Assembly: GCF_009755355.1 (NCBI RefSeq)
Contig: NZ_WQLB01000053.1
Coordinates: forward strand, 1 to 16,188
Origin: Deinococcus arboris
GTDB lineage: Bacteria; Deinococcota; Deinococci; Deinococcales; Deinococcaceae
Length of the DNA: 16,188 nt
Reading direction: 5' to 3'
The notes below the pieces were generated by a model, which worked only from the letters and a program-made list of their open reading frames with translations, did not search any database and was not told where the DNA came from. Each line of letters begins with the position of its first letter. Position 1 is the stretch's first letter. Below are positions 6,651-15,737 of the stretch, piece by piece. The position numbers were made by a program, and so were the translations under genes.

Positions 6651-7223
6651 TCAGGGCCGGCACGCCGAGGCATTAGCGCGCTCGGTCAGAAGTGCCGGGG
6701 TCACTGGGGCCAGCGGAATGTCGCACGGCCCTACCTCGACAACCTGCATGCCGGAGGTCTGAAGGCAGCCCAGACTCATCTGCCAGCGGTTATAGGTGGC
6801 GGCTGTCAGCCCGCCGGCCAGCTTCACGCCGCCCAGGGCAAAGGCGCGGGCGGCCAGCGGGTGCGCCAGCCCAAAGTGCTTCGGACAGTCGCTGTGCTCA
6901 AAGATCAGCGCCACCCCAAAGAAGTTTTGGGCGCTGCTCAGGCAGCCAGCGCGCCGCAGGGCCAGGGTCTGCCTTTGCCGTGGGGACACAGCCGCCCTGG
7001 ACTGGGCGGCTGCATGAATGGCCGCTCCTTCCCGCGCCGCCTGATCGGCAGTCAACAGGCGGGCCATCTGTGCGGCGGCGTGTGGTGTGACCCCGAACAC
7101 CACCCGGCTGGGCGCGGGGCGGCCACCAGTACCGTCCAGGGTCACGCTGCTGGCCACTCGCTCCTAGCCTCGGGCCAGTACTGAACCGGCCAGCAGGCAC
7201 AGGGTCAGCAGCACGGCCCTCAC
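6651..7223 (-). pseudogene. Exported protein of unknown function, interrupted by an in-frame TAG after the signal peptide
   Basis: GTG 7223 overlaps the stop of the upstream membrane-protein gene (GTGA) and opens a clear signal peptide (VRAVLLTLCLLAGSVLARG). Codon 20 is TAG (7164-7166). The same frame then stays open for 170 codons (ERVASSV onward) with normal GC-rich third positions, to TGA at 6651. The downstream part can be read from GTG 7157 (168 residues) but would then lack its export signal. I do not recognise the family. The mature part has several Cys (in AGC, SDC, LGC, GPC) and an FFGVALIF segment. Possible readings are a recent nonsense mutation (CAG or another sense codon to TAG), a sequence error, or readthrough. 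It is the third gene of the PadR/HAAS set, so an envelope role coupled to that system is inferred. Confidence 0.6.
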
Positions 7224-8524
7224 GGCGCGGTGTTCGGGCGCAGCTGCGCGGCTGGAACAGGGGTATAGGTTAGCTGGCGCAGGTCGGTGCCGCTCAGGCG
7301 ATAGACGAGCAGGGCGCGTTCGTTCTTCTTGGTGGCGGCGAACAACTCGGGCAGGGTGCTGACTAGGCGGGCAAACCCGACCTCTCGGCCCTCGGCCAGC
7401 GGCGCGGGGAGCAGGCCGCCTGTCACGGCCCCCAGCGCCAGCGAATAAGCCCGGACAGCCGTCTGGCTCTGGCCACTCTGGCCCAGGACCGCCGCGTTGC
7501 TGAGGGTCGCGTACAGCGCGCCGTCTGGGGCGTTCACCCGCACATGATGGCCGGCTGGATCGGGGGTCAGGGTGCCCAGCGTGCCGCTGATGGCTGGAGT
7601 CATGGTGCCTGGTAGCTTTGGCAGCTGAGGCGAGAGCCAGTCCAGCATCACGTAGGACAGCAGGTCGGTGGTAAGGACCGGGTGGTCCTCTGTGCCCAGG
7701 CGCAGGGTGGCCGGACCGATGGTCAGGGTCGGGTTGCGCAGGCCGGTCAGGGTGATCCGGGCCGTGACGCTGCTTTTCAGGATATTCAGCAGGCCACTGC
7801 CAGCCACGTACTGAACGCCCCCGATGGTCTGGAGGCTGTGTTCCAGGTTCACGGTCTGACGAGGTTCCTCACCCGGAAATGACAGCTGGACCAGCCCAGC
7901 GCCGTGAAGGGGCGTAACCGTCACGCCCGCCGCGCGCAGCGCCTGATACACATCGTCCAGCTTGAGCAGGTTGGCGGCGTAGGCGGGGGTCAGCTCCCGA
8001 CAGGTGGCCACTGCCGCGGCCATACCGCCGGGCTGACTCAGCTGGCGGCGCAGATACTCGGCGTGTTCTGGCGCCAGTCGGCCCAGCACGCTGGTCTGCA
8101 ACTGCTGCTGGCCGGCCGGCGTGGTCAGCAGCCGCTGCGCGGTGGCGGGGGTCGCGCCCGGCACCAGCCGCACATACAGTTCGTCCAGGGTGCAGGCCGG
8201 CTGCATGCGGGGGTCAAGGATGGCCTGCACCCCTGGCACGACCGCCACCGCCTGAAAACTGAGCAGGCCGGCGATGCCCAGCGCCAGCGTGGCCCGCAGC
8301 GCGAGCGGCGCGGTATGCACCCGGCTGAGGTCACGGGCGATGGCGTGAGGGCTCCCCAGGTCGCGCAGCGCCGCCTGCTCGGCTTGCGTCTGGTCCAGGC
8401 CGCACAGCCGGTAACGGTACACCTTGTCTTCCACGGCGCCGCGCAGTTCGGTCAGGGCGTCGCGCCGCCGCTGGCCCCAGAGGCCGCGCGTGGCCTCCCG
8501 CACAAAACGGTCCGTCGGGCTCAC
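7220..8524 (-). CDS. HAAS-domain (PadR-associated) single-pass membrane protein
   Basis: The 434-residue protein has a cytoplasmic N-terminal helical domain (about 1-70) with the look of the HAAS/permease-prefix domain usually encoded next to PadR regulators (LGSPHAIARDLSR at 56-68). One membrane segment follows (about 75-98), and then a large extracytoplasmic part. Part of the latter (VYQALRAAGVTVTPL, then GGVQYV) resembles stalk/copper-amine-oxidase-N-like repeats, but only weakly. It starts at GTG 8524, overlapping the padR stop by 4 bases, and its own stop overlaps the start of the exported-protein gene. The context suggests a membrane sensor or effector controlled with the PadR repressor. 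The C-terminal function is unknown, and I could not assign a transport or enzyme fold. Confidence 0.7.
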   Translation of the reverse strand: MSPTDRFVREATRGLWGQRRRDALTELRGAVEDKVYRYRLCGLDQTQAEQAALRDLGSPHAIARDLSRVHTAPLALRATLALGIAGLLSFQAVAVVPGVQAILDPRMQPACTLDELYVRLVPGATPATAQRLLTTPAGQQQLQTSVLGRLAPEHAEYLRRQLSQPGGMAAAVATCRELTPAYAANLLKLDDVYQALRAAGVTVTPLHGAGLVQLSFPGEEPRQTVNLEHSLQTIGGVQYVAGSGLLNILKSSVTARITLTGLRNPTLTIGPATLRLGTEDHPVLTTDLLSYVMLDWLSPQLPKLPGTMTPAISGTLGTLTPDPAGHHVRVNAPDGALYATLSNAAVLGQSGQSQTAVRAYSLALGAVTGGLLPAPLAEGREVGFARLVSTLPELFAATKKNERALLVYRLSGTDLRQLTYTPVPAAQLRPNTAP

Positions 8525-8850
8525 GCTTTCCCCCCAATCACGCCGCGCACGGCGCGGGTAAAGTGCTCGTAGCGTTCGCGCTGGGCGCGCAGTTCGGCCT
8601 GGCCGCTCGGCGTCAGGGTATAGACCTTGACCGGACTGCCGCCGCGGGGCAGCACCTGAAACTCACCCTGCAAAAAACCCTGTTTTTCCAGGCGGTGCAG
8701 TGCCGGGTAGAGGGTGCCTTCACGCAGTGCGAAATAGCCGTCTGTGGCCGCCTGCACGTCGGCAATAATCTGTCCTCCGTATCGCGGTCCCTGCTCTAGG
8801 CTGGCCAGCAGCAGCAGATCGAGGTGGCCTTTGAGTTGCTGAGCATCCAT
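8521..8850 (-). CDS. PadR-family transcriptional repressor
   Basis: A 109-residue winged-helix DNA-binding protein. The PadR core is plain: LLLLASLEQGPRYGGQI (15-31), the recognition region REGTLYPALHRLEKQGFL, and the wing ending KVYTLTPSGQAEL. It is the short PadR type (PadR-s13-like), commonly paired with HAAS membrane proteins. The start at ATG 8850 is fixed by a strong AAGGAG Shine-Dalgarno 5 bases upstream; the open frame up to 8937 has no family similarity. The stop overlaps the next start (GTGA), so the genes are translationally coupled. Autoregulation is likely because a promoter lies directly upstream. Confidence 0.9.
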   Translation of the reverse strand: MDAQQLKGHLDLLLLASLEQGPRYGGQIIADVQAATDGYFALREGTLYPALHRLEKQGFLQGEFQVLPRGGSPVKVYTLTPSGQAELRAQRERYEHFTRAVRGVIGGKA

Positions 8851-8890
8851 ACGACTCCTTCTCGGAAGGCCAGAGGGTGACCTCGCCATC

Positions 8891-8931
8891 CGATATAGAG
8901 GCATCGTAAAGCGAGGGTCATCGGAATGCAA
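8891..8931 (-). promoter_or_regulatory. Promoter of the PadR operon with a possible operator
   Basis: On the minus strand TTGCAT (8926-8931) and TACGAT (8903-8908) are spaced by exactly 17 bases. A short inverted repeat CGAT-N8-ATCG (8891-8906) overlaps the -10 and start region, where an autoregulating PadR dimer could bind. The arms are only 4 bases, so the operator is a guess. Confidence 0.5.
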
Positions 8932-8941
8932 GGGCAAGTAA

Positions 8942-8954
8942 CACGCTAAGCGTG
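8942..8954. repeat. Palindrome CACGC-TAA-GCGTG
   Basis: Perfect 5-base arms with a 3-base spacer lie 11 bases upstream of the padR -35 box and behind the small ABM-like gene. It could be an operator, or a weak end-of-transcript hairpin for the M23 gene pair. A second repeat, GAGGT-N7-ACCTC (8957-8973), lies beside it. Confidence 0.3.
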
Positions 8955-9030
8955 AAGAGGTGTGGACGACCTCCCGCAGTCAGGATATCTGTGCTTTGTT
9001 GACCGCATCAGGCGCGCAGTCTCGCTGGTC

Positions 9031-9285
9031 TCACTGCTGCTGGCGGCCCTCACGGCGTTCCACGACCTCAAAGGTCCAGGCCCGCACCCCCTGGGGGACG
9101 CCAAGGTCCGGCGGCCGAAATGCCCAGCGGCTGGCCACCAGCGTCAGAGCCGGCTGCTCGGGGCTGGCCAGGCGCTCGGCGCCTAGAAAACCCGGCTGGC
9201 CGGGCAGGGTCGCCAGCCACGCCCGCAGCGCCGCGTGTGCCGGCTCGCCGTGGCCCTCGGCATAGTGAATCCAGACGCTGCTCAC
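9031..9285 (-). CDS. Small ABM-like alpha/beta-barrel protein of unknown function
   Basis: An 84-residue protein. Its order (strand VWIHYAEG, helix HAALRAWLATLPGQPGFLGAERL, strand ALTLVASRWAF, strand VRAWTFEVVE) resembles small dimeric ferredoxin-like (antibiotic-biosynthesis-monooxygenase-type) domains. There is no diagnostic catalytic motif, so no activity is proposed. It starts at GTG 9285, overlapping the M23 peptidase stop by 4 bases, and is therefore translated in tandem with it. The codon bias is normal for the genome, which supports a real gene. Confidence 0.6.
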   Translation of the reverse strand: MSSVWIHYAEGHGEPAHAALRAWLATLPGQPGFLGAERLASPEQPALTLVASRWAFRPPDLGVPQGVRAWTFEVVERREGRQQQ

Positions 9286-10097
9286 CGCAGCAGGCTCAGG
9301 GGGTCGCGCGGGTCCCAGCGCAGGTAGGTGCCGAAGTGCAGATGGGGACCAGTGGTGCGCCCGGTGCTGCCGACCCGGCCAACCAGTTGTCCCTGCACGA
9401 CCAGTTCGCCTGCTTTAACGAGCGTGGCACTCAGGTGGGCGTAGCGGGTGATCCAGCCGTCCGGGTGTTCCAGCACCACGGTCCAGCCCCAGCCCCGTTC
9501 AAAGTCGGCGCGGGCCTCCAGCACCCGGCCCGAGCGCGAGGCCAGTACGCGGGTGCCGTGCGGCGCACTGATGTCAATGCCGTAGTGCATCTCGGTGTCG
9601 CCGTGCAGGTCGCGCTCGCCGTAGCCGCTGCTGACGCCCTGATAACCGGGCACTGGCCACAGCCAGGGGCGGGGGCCACCTGTGGCAGCTGGGCGCACCG
9701 TTACAGTCCCCGAGCGGGCTGCACTGGCCGCAGAGGGAATGGTCAATGTGGCCCCCGCCAGCACGGCCTTGCCCCCCTGATACTGCGGATTGGCCTTCAG
9801 CAGCGCCCCCAGCGTCACCCCGGCCCGCGCGGCGATGACGGTCAGGTTCTCGCCGCGCTGCACGGTGTAACGGCGGCCCTGGACCGGGCGTTCAGGCAGG
9901 GTCAGCACCCAGCCGGCCTGTAGCGCGCTCCCCTGAAGGCGCGGGTTGGCGGCCTGCACCTGGGCCACACTCAGGCCGGCGCGGGCGGCGATGCCGCTCA
10001 GGGTGTCGCCGGGCTTGACGCGGTAACTGGCCGCGCCTGCCGCCGCCCACAGCAAGGCCAGGCCCAACATGAAGGAACGGTTCACGCCGCGCAGCAT
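9282..10097 (-). CDS. Secreted LysM-LysM-M23 peptidoglycan endopeptidase
   Basis: A cell-wall hydrolase of 271 residues. A signal peptide occupies about residues 1-24 (hydrophobic 9-22). LysM repeat 1 is at about 25-68 (YRVKPGDTLSGIAARAG), LysM repeat 2 at about 77-121 (YTVQRGENLTVIAARAG), and the M23 metalloendopeptidase domain at about 145-265. The zinc and catalytic residues are all present: H171 and D175 (MHYGIDIS), H221 (YAHLS), and H252 and H254 (PHLHFG). LysM domains bind peptidoglycan and the M23 domain cuts its peptide cross-links in the envelope. ATG 10097 has no clear Shine-Dalgarno, and ATG 10070 (residue 10) is an alternative start that keeps most of the signal peptide. It is divergent from truA and coupled to the small downstream gene. 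Confidence 0.9.
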   Translation of the reverse strand: MLRGVNRSFMLGLALLWAAAGAASYRVKPGDTLSGIAARAGLSVAQVQAANPRLQGSALQAGWVLTLPERPVQGRRYTVQRGENLTVIAARAGVTLGALLKANPQYQGGKAVLAGATLTIPSAASAARSGTVTVRPAATGGPRPWLWPVPGYQGVSSGYGERDLHGDTEMHYGIDISAPHGTRVLASRSGRVLEARADFERGWGWTVVLEHPDGWITRYAHLSATLVKAGELVVQGQLVGRVGSTGRTTGPHLHFGTYLRWDPRDPLSLLR

Positions 10098-10253
10098 AAG
10101 CCGGCGACCCCAGGCGCACCGTGAGAAAGCAGGCGCTCTTCAGGGCAGCGGTCGTGCGCAGCTGTTCGTCTGTGCAGCGTACTGCGGCGGCTTCCCTCCT
10201 GAGGCTGGGCGCGACGGCCACGCCGTCGGCAGTGCTAGAACAGAGCTGTCACC

Positions 10254-11084
10254 ATGCTCCCCTCTTCTCCGTCCCCCGCACCCACGTCAGCCTTCAGGCC
10301 GCCCGCCGGGTTTCAGCGGGTGCGGCTGACGCTGGCCTGGGACGGCGCGCCCTACGCCGGCTGGCAGGCCCAGCCCAACGCCCCCAGCGTGCAGGACACG
10401 CTGCACGCGGCCTGTGCGCGGCTGGGCGGCGGCGCCTTTCGGGCCGTGGCGGCGGGCCGCACCGATACAGGCGTTCATGCCGAGGCCATGCCCGCCCACA
10501 TTGACCTGCCGGCCGCCTTCCGGGTGCCGCTGCCCCGGCTGGCGCGCGCCCTGAACGCCTGGCTGCCGCCCAGCGTGGCGGTGCTGGAGGCAGCGGCGGC
10601 AGCGCCCGGCTTCCACGCGCGGTTTTCCTGTCTGGAACGGCGGTACGTCTACCGGCTGCTCGTCAGCCCGCAGCGCCATCCCCTGTGGCAGGGGCGGGCG
10701 CTGCATGTGCCGCACGCCCTGGACGCCGACGCCATGAACGCCGCTGCGCGCCTGCTGACCGGCACGCACGACTTTGCAGCTTTTGCCACTCAGGAAGACC
10801 GGCAGACCGTGCGCGAACTGCGCCGCCTGGAGGTGGTGCCGGGGCCAGAAGTCTGGGCCATTCACGTGCACGGCGAGAGTTTCCTGCGTCACATGGTGCG
10901 CGGGCTGGTGGGCACGCTGCTGCTGGCCGGGCAGGGCCGGCTGGACGCCGCAGGGGTGCAGGCCGTCCTGACCTCGCGCGAGCGGGCGCAGGCCGGGGCC
11001 AACGTGGCGGCCGGGGGGCTGTACTTTGCCGGCGCGCTTTACCCGGATGCCCCGGCCAGCACCACCAGCCGCTCCTCGCGGTAG
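10254..11084 (+). CDS. truA: tRNA pseudouridine synthase A
   Basis: This enzyme converts uridines 38-40 in the tRNA anticodon arm to pseudouridine. The 276-residue protein has the family core: [17 protein letters not shown] (26-41), the catalytic Asp in GRTDTGVHA (D71), the [14 protein letters not shown] region (near 124-136), GTHDFAAFA, and [14 protein letters not shown]. An extra N-terminal segment of about 20 Pro/Ser-rich residues precedes the domain; no better start is evident, and GTG at 10320 would remove most of it. The domain normally ends near LYFAGALYP. The last dozen residues ([12 protein letters not shown]) are encoded where the convergent methyltransferase gene overlaps, so they are probably a non-functional extension. 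Confidence 0.93.
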   Translation: MLPSSPSPAPTSAFRPPAGFQRVRLTLAWDGAPYAGWQAQPNAPSVQDTLHAACARLGGGAFRAVAAGRTDTGVHAEAMPAHIDLPAAFRVPLPRLARALNAWLPPSVAVLEAAAAAPGFHARFSCLERRYVYRLLVSPQRHPLWQGRALHVPHALDADAMNAAARLLTGTHDFAAFATQEDRQTVRELRRLEVVPGPEVWAIHVHGESFLRHMVRGLVGTLLLAGQGRLDAAGVQAVLTSRERAQAGANVAAGGLYFAGALYPDAPASTTSRSSR

Positions 11085-11698
11085 GGCAGACCGGCGGCTG
11101 TGGCCTGGGCGTCCCATTCGGACAGGCGCTCAGGTTCTTCCATCCAGGCGCAGCGGGTCGCCCAGTCCTCACGGGTGGGCACCCGCGCCTGCACGCTGAT
11201 CTGCCACTGGCCCAGCACCGTCCAGCCCACAGCGGCCAGCCGGTCCTGTACCTGCGGCACCGTCAGACGCGGTCCCACGTACAGGAAGCGGGCCTGCGGC
11301 GCGGCCACTTCGGGCAGGTGCCGGATGATGCCCGTCGGGCCGCGCCGCGACACGATCAGGTCAAAGGGACCGCGCAGGGCAGGAGGCACTGCGCCCTTGC
11401 CGTTCCAGTCGTGAAAGTCGGCCTGCGGCGCGTGCTGCCGGGCCAGCGCGAGCAGTTCGGGGACGTGGTCGTAGGCGGCCCAGCGCGCCGCCTGGTCCCC
11501 GAAGCGCGCCGCGTCCGGGCCGTGGCCGCAGCCGGCCTCCAGCACCCGCGTCTGGGGGGTCAGGTGCGTGGTCAGCAGCAGATCGTAGATCAATTCCGGG
11601 TCAGGGCCGTCCAGCACACGGGTCCAGGGGTGCCGGTAGCCGCCCAGGTCACGGGCCAGCGCGGCGTACCACTCGCGGGAATGAGGGCGCGGGGTCAT
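11039..11698 (-). CDS. Class I SAM-dependent methyltransferase
   Basis: A 219-residue Rossmann-fold methyltransferase. Motif I is [12 protein letters not shown] (52-63), an acidic residue ending strand 2 is at D77 (WAAYDHVP), and the motif IV region is [10 protein letters not shown] (112-121). The last strand is RLVVLAG. The substrate cannot be told; small-molecule, RNA or protein methylation are all possible. The start ATG 11698 sits 6 bases behind a TAGCCT -10 box, which gives a leaderless mRNA. Its 3' end overlaps truA by 46 bases, tail to tail, with no terminator between the two. Confidence 0.82.
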   Translation of the reverse strand: MTPRPHSREWYAALARDLGGYRHPWTRVLDGPDPELIYDLLLTTHLTPQTRVLEAGCGHGPDAARFGDQAARWAAYDHVPELLALARQHAPQADFHDWNGKGAVPPALRGPFDLIVSRRGPTGIIRHLPEVAAPQARFLYVGPRLTVPQVQDRLAAVGWTVLGQWQISVQARVPTREDWATRCAWMEEPERLSEWDAQATAAGLPYREERLVVLAGASG

Positions 11699-11704
11699 GC
11701 CAGG

Positions 11705-11710
11705 AGGCTA
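11705..11710 (-). promoter_or_regulatory. -10 box (TAGCCT) for leaderless methyltransferase mRNA
   Basis: On the minus strand TAGCCT is followed by exactly 6 bases and then ATG 11698, the same geometry as the decarboxylase-like gene at 5393. No Shine-Dalgarno and no clear -35 are present. Confidence 0.45.
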
Positions 11711-11785
11711 GCGTGACCCGAGGACATAAGGGTTCCGTCAGCGGCGCTGTGCTCGCCGTTCAGACCAGTGTGGTCCGCTGTCTCT

Positions 11786-12340
11786 ATGACGGCTGCGCCT
11801 GTCCTGACCCCAGCCCCGGTTCGCGTGGCGTTTCCCGCGGCCCTGCCAGAGAAAGACGGCGGCCAGGCCCAGGTGCGTGGCGCAGCGGTGGGCTGCGGCC
11901 CGCTGAGTGCCGCCTGCCTGGTGCGTGCCCACGCCGCACGGTTGGGGGTGGCCCTGCCCGAACGCGACGACCTGGCTGCCGAGTTGCTGCGCGCCCAGGG
12001 TGCCTTCCGCGTGCCCGGCAGTGGCGGGCAGCGCGCCACCTGGCCCTGGCGCTGGGTGGGCGGCCTGAATGCCTATCTGCGCGCGCACGACCTGCCGCTA
12101 CGGGCGCGCGGGCAGTGGGGACCGGGGCAGGCACTGGAGGGCCGTCTGGAAGCCCTGTTTGCCCAGGGAACGCCGGTCGTGGGGCTGGAGTTCAGCCCAG
12201 GGCAGCAGCACTACGGTCTTGTGCGGGCCTACACGCCGGGCGGCGAACTCCAGGCCGAACTGCACGCGAACGGGCGGCTGCTCCGGCTGCGGCCGAGTTT
12301 AGGACTGGGCGGCCTGTTCTGGCTGGAGGAGGAGGGCTGA
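11786..12340 (+). CDS. C39-like (papain-fold) cysteine-peptidase-like protein
   Basis: A 184-residue protein without a signal peptide. AAVGCGPLSAACLV (33-46) matches the GCGPTSAAM-type active-site helix of C39-like domains, with C37 as the candidate nucleophile. QQHYGLVRAY (140-149) supplies the paired His (H142) in the usual HxxVV strand, and an acidic residue follows at E154 or E158 in place of the expected Asp. The middle WRWVGGLNAYLRAHDLPLR also fits the fold (a GLnayLra helix). Activity as a protease is inferred; it could be a deamidase-like or inactive relative. I start at ATG 11786; an earlier ATG at 11768 adds only six residues. No Shine-Dalgarno is visible. It is convergent with transketolase, with a shared hairpin between them. 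Confidence 0.6.
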   Translation: MTAAPVLTPAPVRVAFPAALPEKDGGQAQVRGAAVGCGPLSAACLVRAHAARLGVALPERDDLAAELLRAQGAFRVPGSGGQRATWPWRWVGGLNAYLRAHDLPLRARGQWGPGQALEGRLEALFAQGTPVVGLEFSPGQQHYGLVRAYTPGGELQAELHANGRLLRLRPSLGLGGLFWLEEEG

Positions 12341-12396
12341 GGTTAAGGGCTCCTCTGAAGCGGGCTGTACAAGAGGGCTCAACCTGCCAGCAAGGG

Positions 12397-12435
12397 AACA
12401 GGCGCGTCCGAGGGACTTCCCCGGACGCGCCTGTT
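12397..12435. terminator. Bidirectional hairpin between convergent genes
   Basis: Perfect 14-base arms (12397-12410 and 12422-12435, with core AGGCGCGTCCG) enclose an 11-base loop that can add a GGG/CCC pairing. It lies between the C39-like gene and transketolase, 12 bases past the latter's stop. T-runs are short on both sides (TTGGCCT on plus; TTCCCTTG on minus), so the long stem carries the signal. Confidence 0.75.
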
Positions 12436-12447
12436 GGCCTCCTGCGT

Positions 12448-14424
<1,977 letters not shown>

Positions 14425-14447
14425 AGGGTTCATCCTACCCTGCCAGA

Positions 14448-14476
14448 AGTATGTGTACAGAGTACACTTAAGGAAA
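14448..14476 (-). promoter_or_regulatory. Candidate tkt promoter with palindromic operator (GTGTAC-N3-GTACAC)
   Basis: On the minus strand CATACT (14448-14453) is a good -10 box about 24 bases ahead of ATG 14424. The expected -35 (TTTCCT, 14471-14476, 17-base spacer) is poor. The spacer contains a perfect 15-base palindrome: GTGTAC at 14453-14458 and GTACAC at 14462-14467 around AGA, flanked by further symmetrical TA steps. A regulator dimer bound there would control access to the promoter. Confidence 0.55.
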
Positions 14477-14504
14477 GAGCTGGACAGGCCAGCGCTGCAA
14501 CACC

Positions 14505-14536
14505 AAAAAAAGCGCCCCCTCATGACAGAAGGGGCG
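14505..14536 (-). terminator. Rho-independent terminator upstream of tkt
   Basis: Read on the minus strand, CGCCCC and GGGGCG (arms 14531-14536 and 14513-14518) enclose a 12-base loop, and the stem is followed after one C by seven T (14505-14511). No protein gene on this strand ends ahead of it. It therefore ends either a small RNA or the leader of tkt. Confidence 0.75.
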
Positions 14537-14602
14537 GAAAACACTGAACTTGGGCGGGCTCCGTCCTGGCCTACAAGCACACCACGGCGCTTCCATTCCG
14601 GT
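14505..14602 (-). ncRNA. Putative small RNA or tkt leader/attenuator, about 98 nt
   Basis: A near-consensus promoter (14609-14637) faces a strong terminator (14505-14536) on the same strand, with a predicted start at A14602. The 98-nt transcript would begin CACCGG, and a CACC/GGTG pairing is possible near its 5' end. A GCGCC in that 5' part could also pair with GGCGC in the right arm of the terminator, an arrangement that would allow antitermination. It shows none of the marks of SRP RNA, 6S, tmRNA, RNase P or the TPP riboswitch that I can recognise. A 42-codon open frame from an internal ATG runs through the terminator and is probably not translated. Confidence 0.5.
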
Positions 14603-14608
14603 GAGAAC

Positions 14609-14637
14609 AGAATACGGCATGAGCGTAATCCTGTCAA
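14609..14637 (-). promoter_or_regulatory. Near-consensus promoter TTGACA-17-TATTCT
   Basis: On the minus strand TTGACA (14632-14637) is a perfect -35, and TATTCT (14609-14614) a good -10, with the ideal 17-base spacer. It drives the putative small RNA or leader and lies about 180 bases ahead of the tkt start. Confidence 0.75.
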
Positions 14638-14810
14638 GCAGCTCTGTGAATGTGGGGTGAGTATGAATCGGCATGCATGGTGGGGCCAAGCGCTGGCTCA
14701 GCAGTCCCGGTGTTTCGAGGGGTGTATATGCACCAGTGGCCGTCCTTCTGAGCCATCTGGCGTAGGGGCCGGGTTCGCCAGGAGAGGGGAGAGTCGCGCA
14801 CCATGACGCC

Positions 14811-15737
14811 ATGACGCACGCCCTGCACGCCACCGCCCACCTGCCGACCCTCCGCCCCTTTCGCCAGAGCGACGCTGTGGCGGTGGCCCAGCTCTTGACA
14901 GACAGCGTGCGTGGGCACTGGACCTACACGCCAGAGCAGTTCCGTGAGGCCACGCCGCCCAGCCGCCTGGTGGCCGAGCAGGAGGGCCAGGTGATCGCCA
15001 CCGCGCGCCTGGCTCCGTTTGGCCCCAGTGTGCCTGACGCCCTGCGCCTGGACCTGGCCGGCGACGGCAGCGCCTTCACGGCCCTGACCCTGGCGCTGCT
15101 GGCCGAGGTGCCGGCTGGCTTTGCCCGCGTGTTGGGCGTCACCCGCGAGGATTTTGGTGAGCAGATGGATTTCTTCCACGCCGCCGGCTTTCGCAACGCC
15201 TGGCAGTCGTGGGGCGCCCACCTGGACCTGACTCGCTTTGACCCGGCGGCGTTCGAGCCGCTTCAGGAGCGGCTGTTTCTGGCCGGCTATGAACCGGAGC
15301 GCCTGTCGCCTGATGCGCCTGAGCGCGACTGGGACGCCCTCTTTGCCCTGCACGAACGCGGCATACAGGACAGGCCGCGCAACCCCACCACCACGCCTGA
15401 CCCCCTGACCCGTGACACCCTGCGTGAGACCATCCGACGCGAGGAAGCCGCGTTCGTCACCCGCGTCAAGGGCGAGATCGTGGCCCTGACCCGCCTGAGC
15501 CTGCGCGGCCAGGAGGTGGACTCGGAAGACACGGTCACTCACCCAGGGCACCGGGGGCGCGGCGTGGCGACGGCCCTGAAGGCTTTTGCGCTGGCCTGGG
15601 CCAGGGCGGAAGGGCACACCCACGCCGGCACGGGCGGCACGGTGCTGAACCTCCCAATGCTGCGCGTCAACACCCGCCTGGGCTACCGCGTGGAACGGAT
15701 GTGGGTCACCTGGGAGAAAGAGCTCGCCTCAGAGTGA
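14811..15737 (+). CDS. Tandem GNAT-family N-acetyltransferase
   Basis: The 308-residue protein has two GNAT folds. Half 1 (about 12-140) begins LRPFRQSDAVAVAQLL and lacks a clear acetyl-CoA motif. Half 2 (about 155-305) has the acetyl-CoA loop HPGHRGRGVATALK (244-257) and the closing NTRLGYR (287-293). The second half is therefore probably the catalytic one and the first structural, a common design in two-domain GNATs. The substrate is unknown; an amine-bearing small molecule or antibiotic is possible but unproven. The start ATG 14811 lacks a well-placed Shine-Dalgarno (a GGGGAGAG run ends 17 bases upstream). A three-codon open frame (14803-14814) precedes and overlaps the start. It is a lone gene, with its next terminator 200 bases downstream. 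Confidence 0.85.
   Translation: MTHALHATAHLPTLRPFRQSDAVAVAQLLTDSVRGHWTYTPEQFREATPPSRLVAEQEGQVIATARLAPFGPSVPDALRLDLAGDGSAFTALTLALLAEVPAGFARVLGVTREDFGEQMDFFHAAGFRNAWQSWGAHLDLTRFDPAAFEPLQERLFLAGYEPERLSPDAPERDWDALFALHERGIQDRPRNPTTTPDPLTRDTLRETIRREEAAFVTRVKGEIVALTRLSLRGQEVDSEDTVTHPGHRGRGVATALKAFALAWARAEGHTHAGTGGTVLNLPMLRVNTRLGYRVERMWVTWEKELASE

Noticed and set aside
14505..14602. TPP riboswitch or SRP/6S RNA identity for the unit upstream of tkt
   Set aside because: The conserved TPP-riboswitch and SRP tetraloop/AGCAGCC motifs are absent, and the length is too short for 6S RNA.
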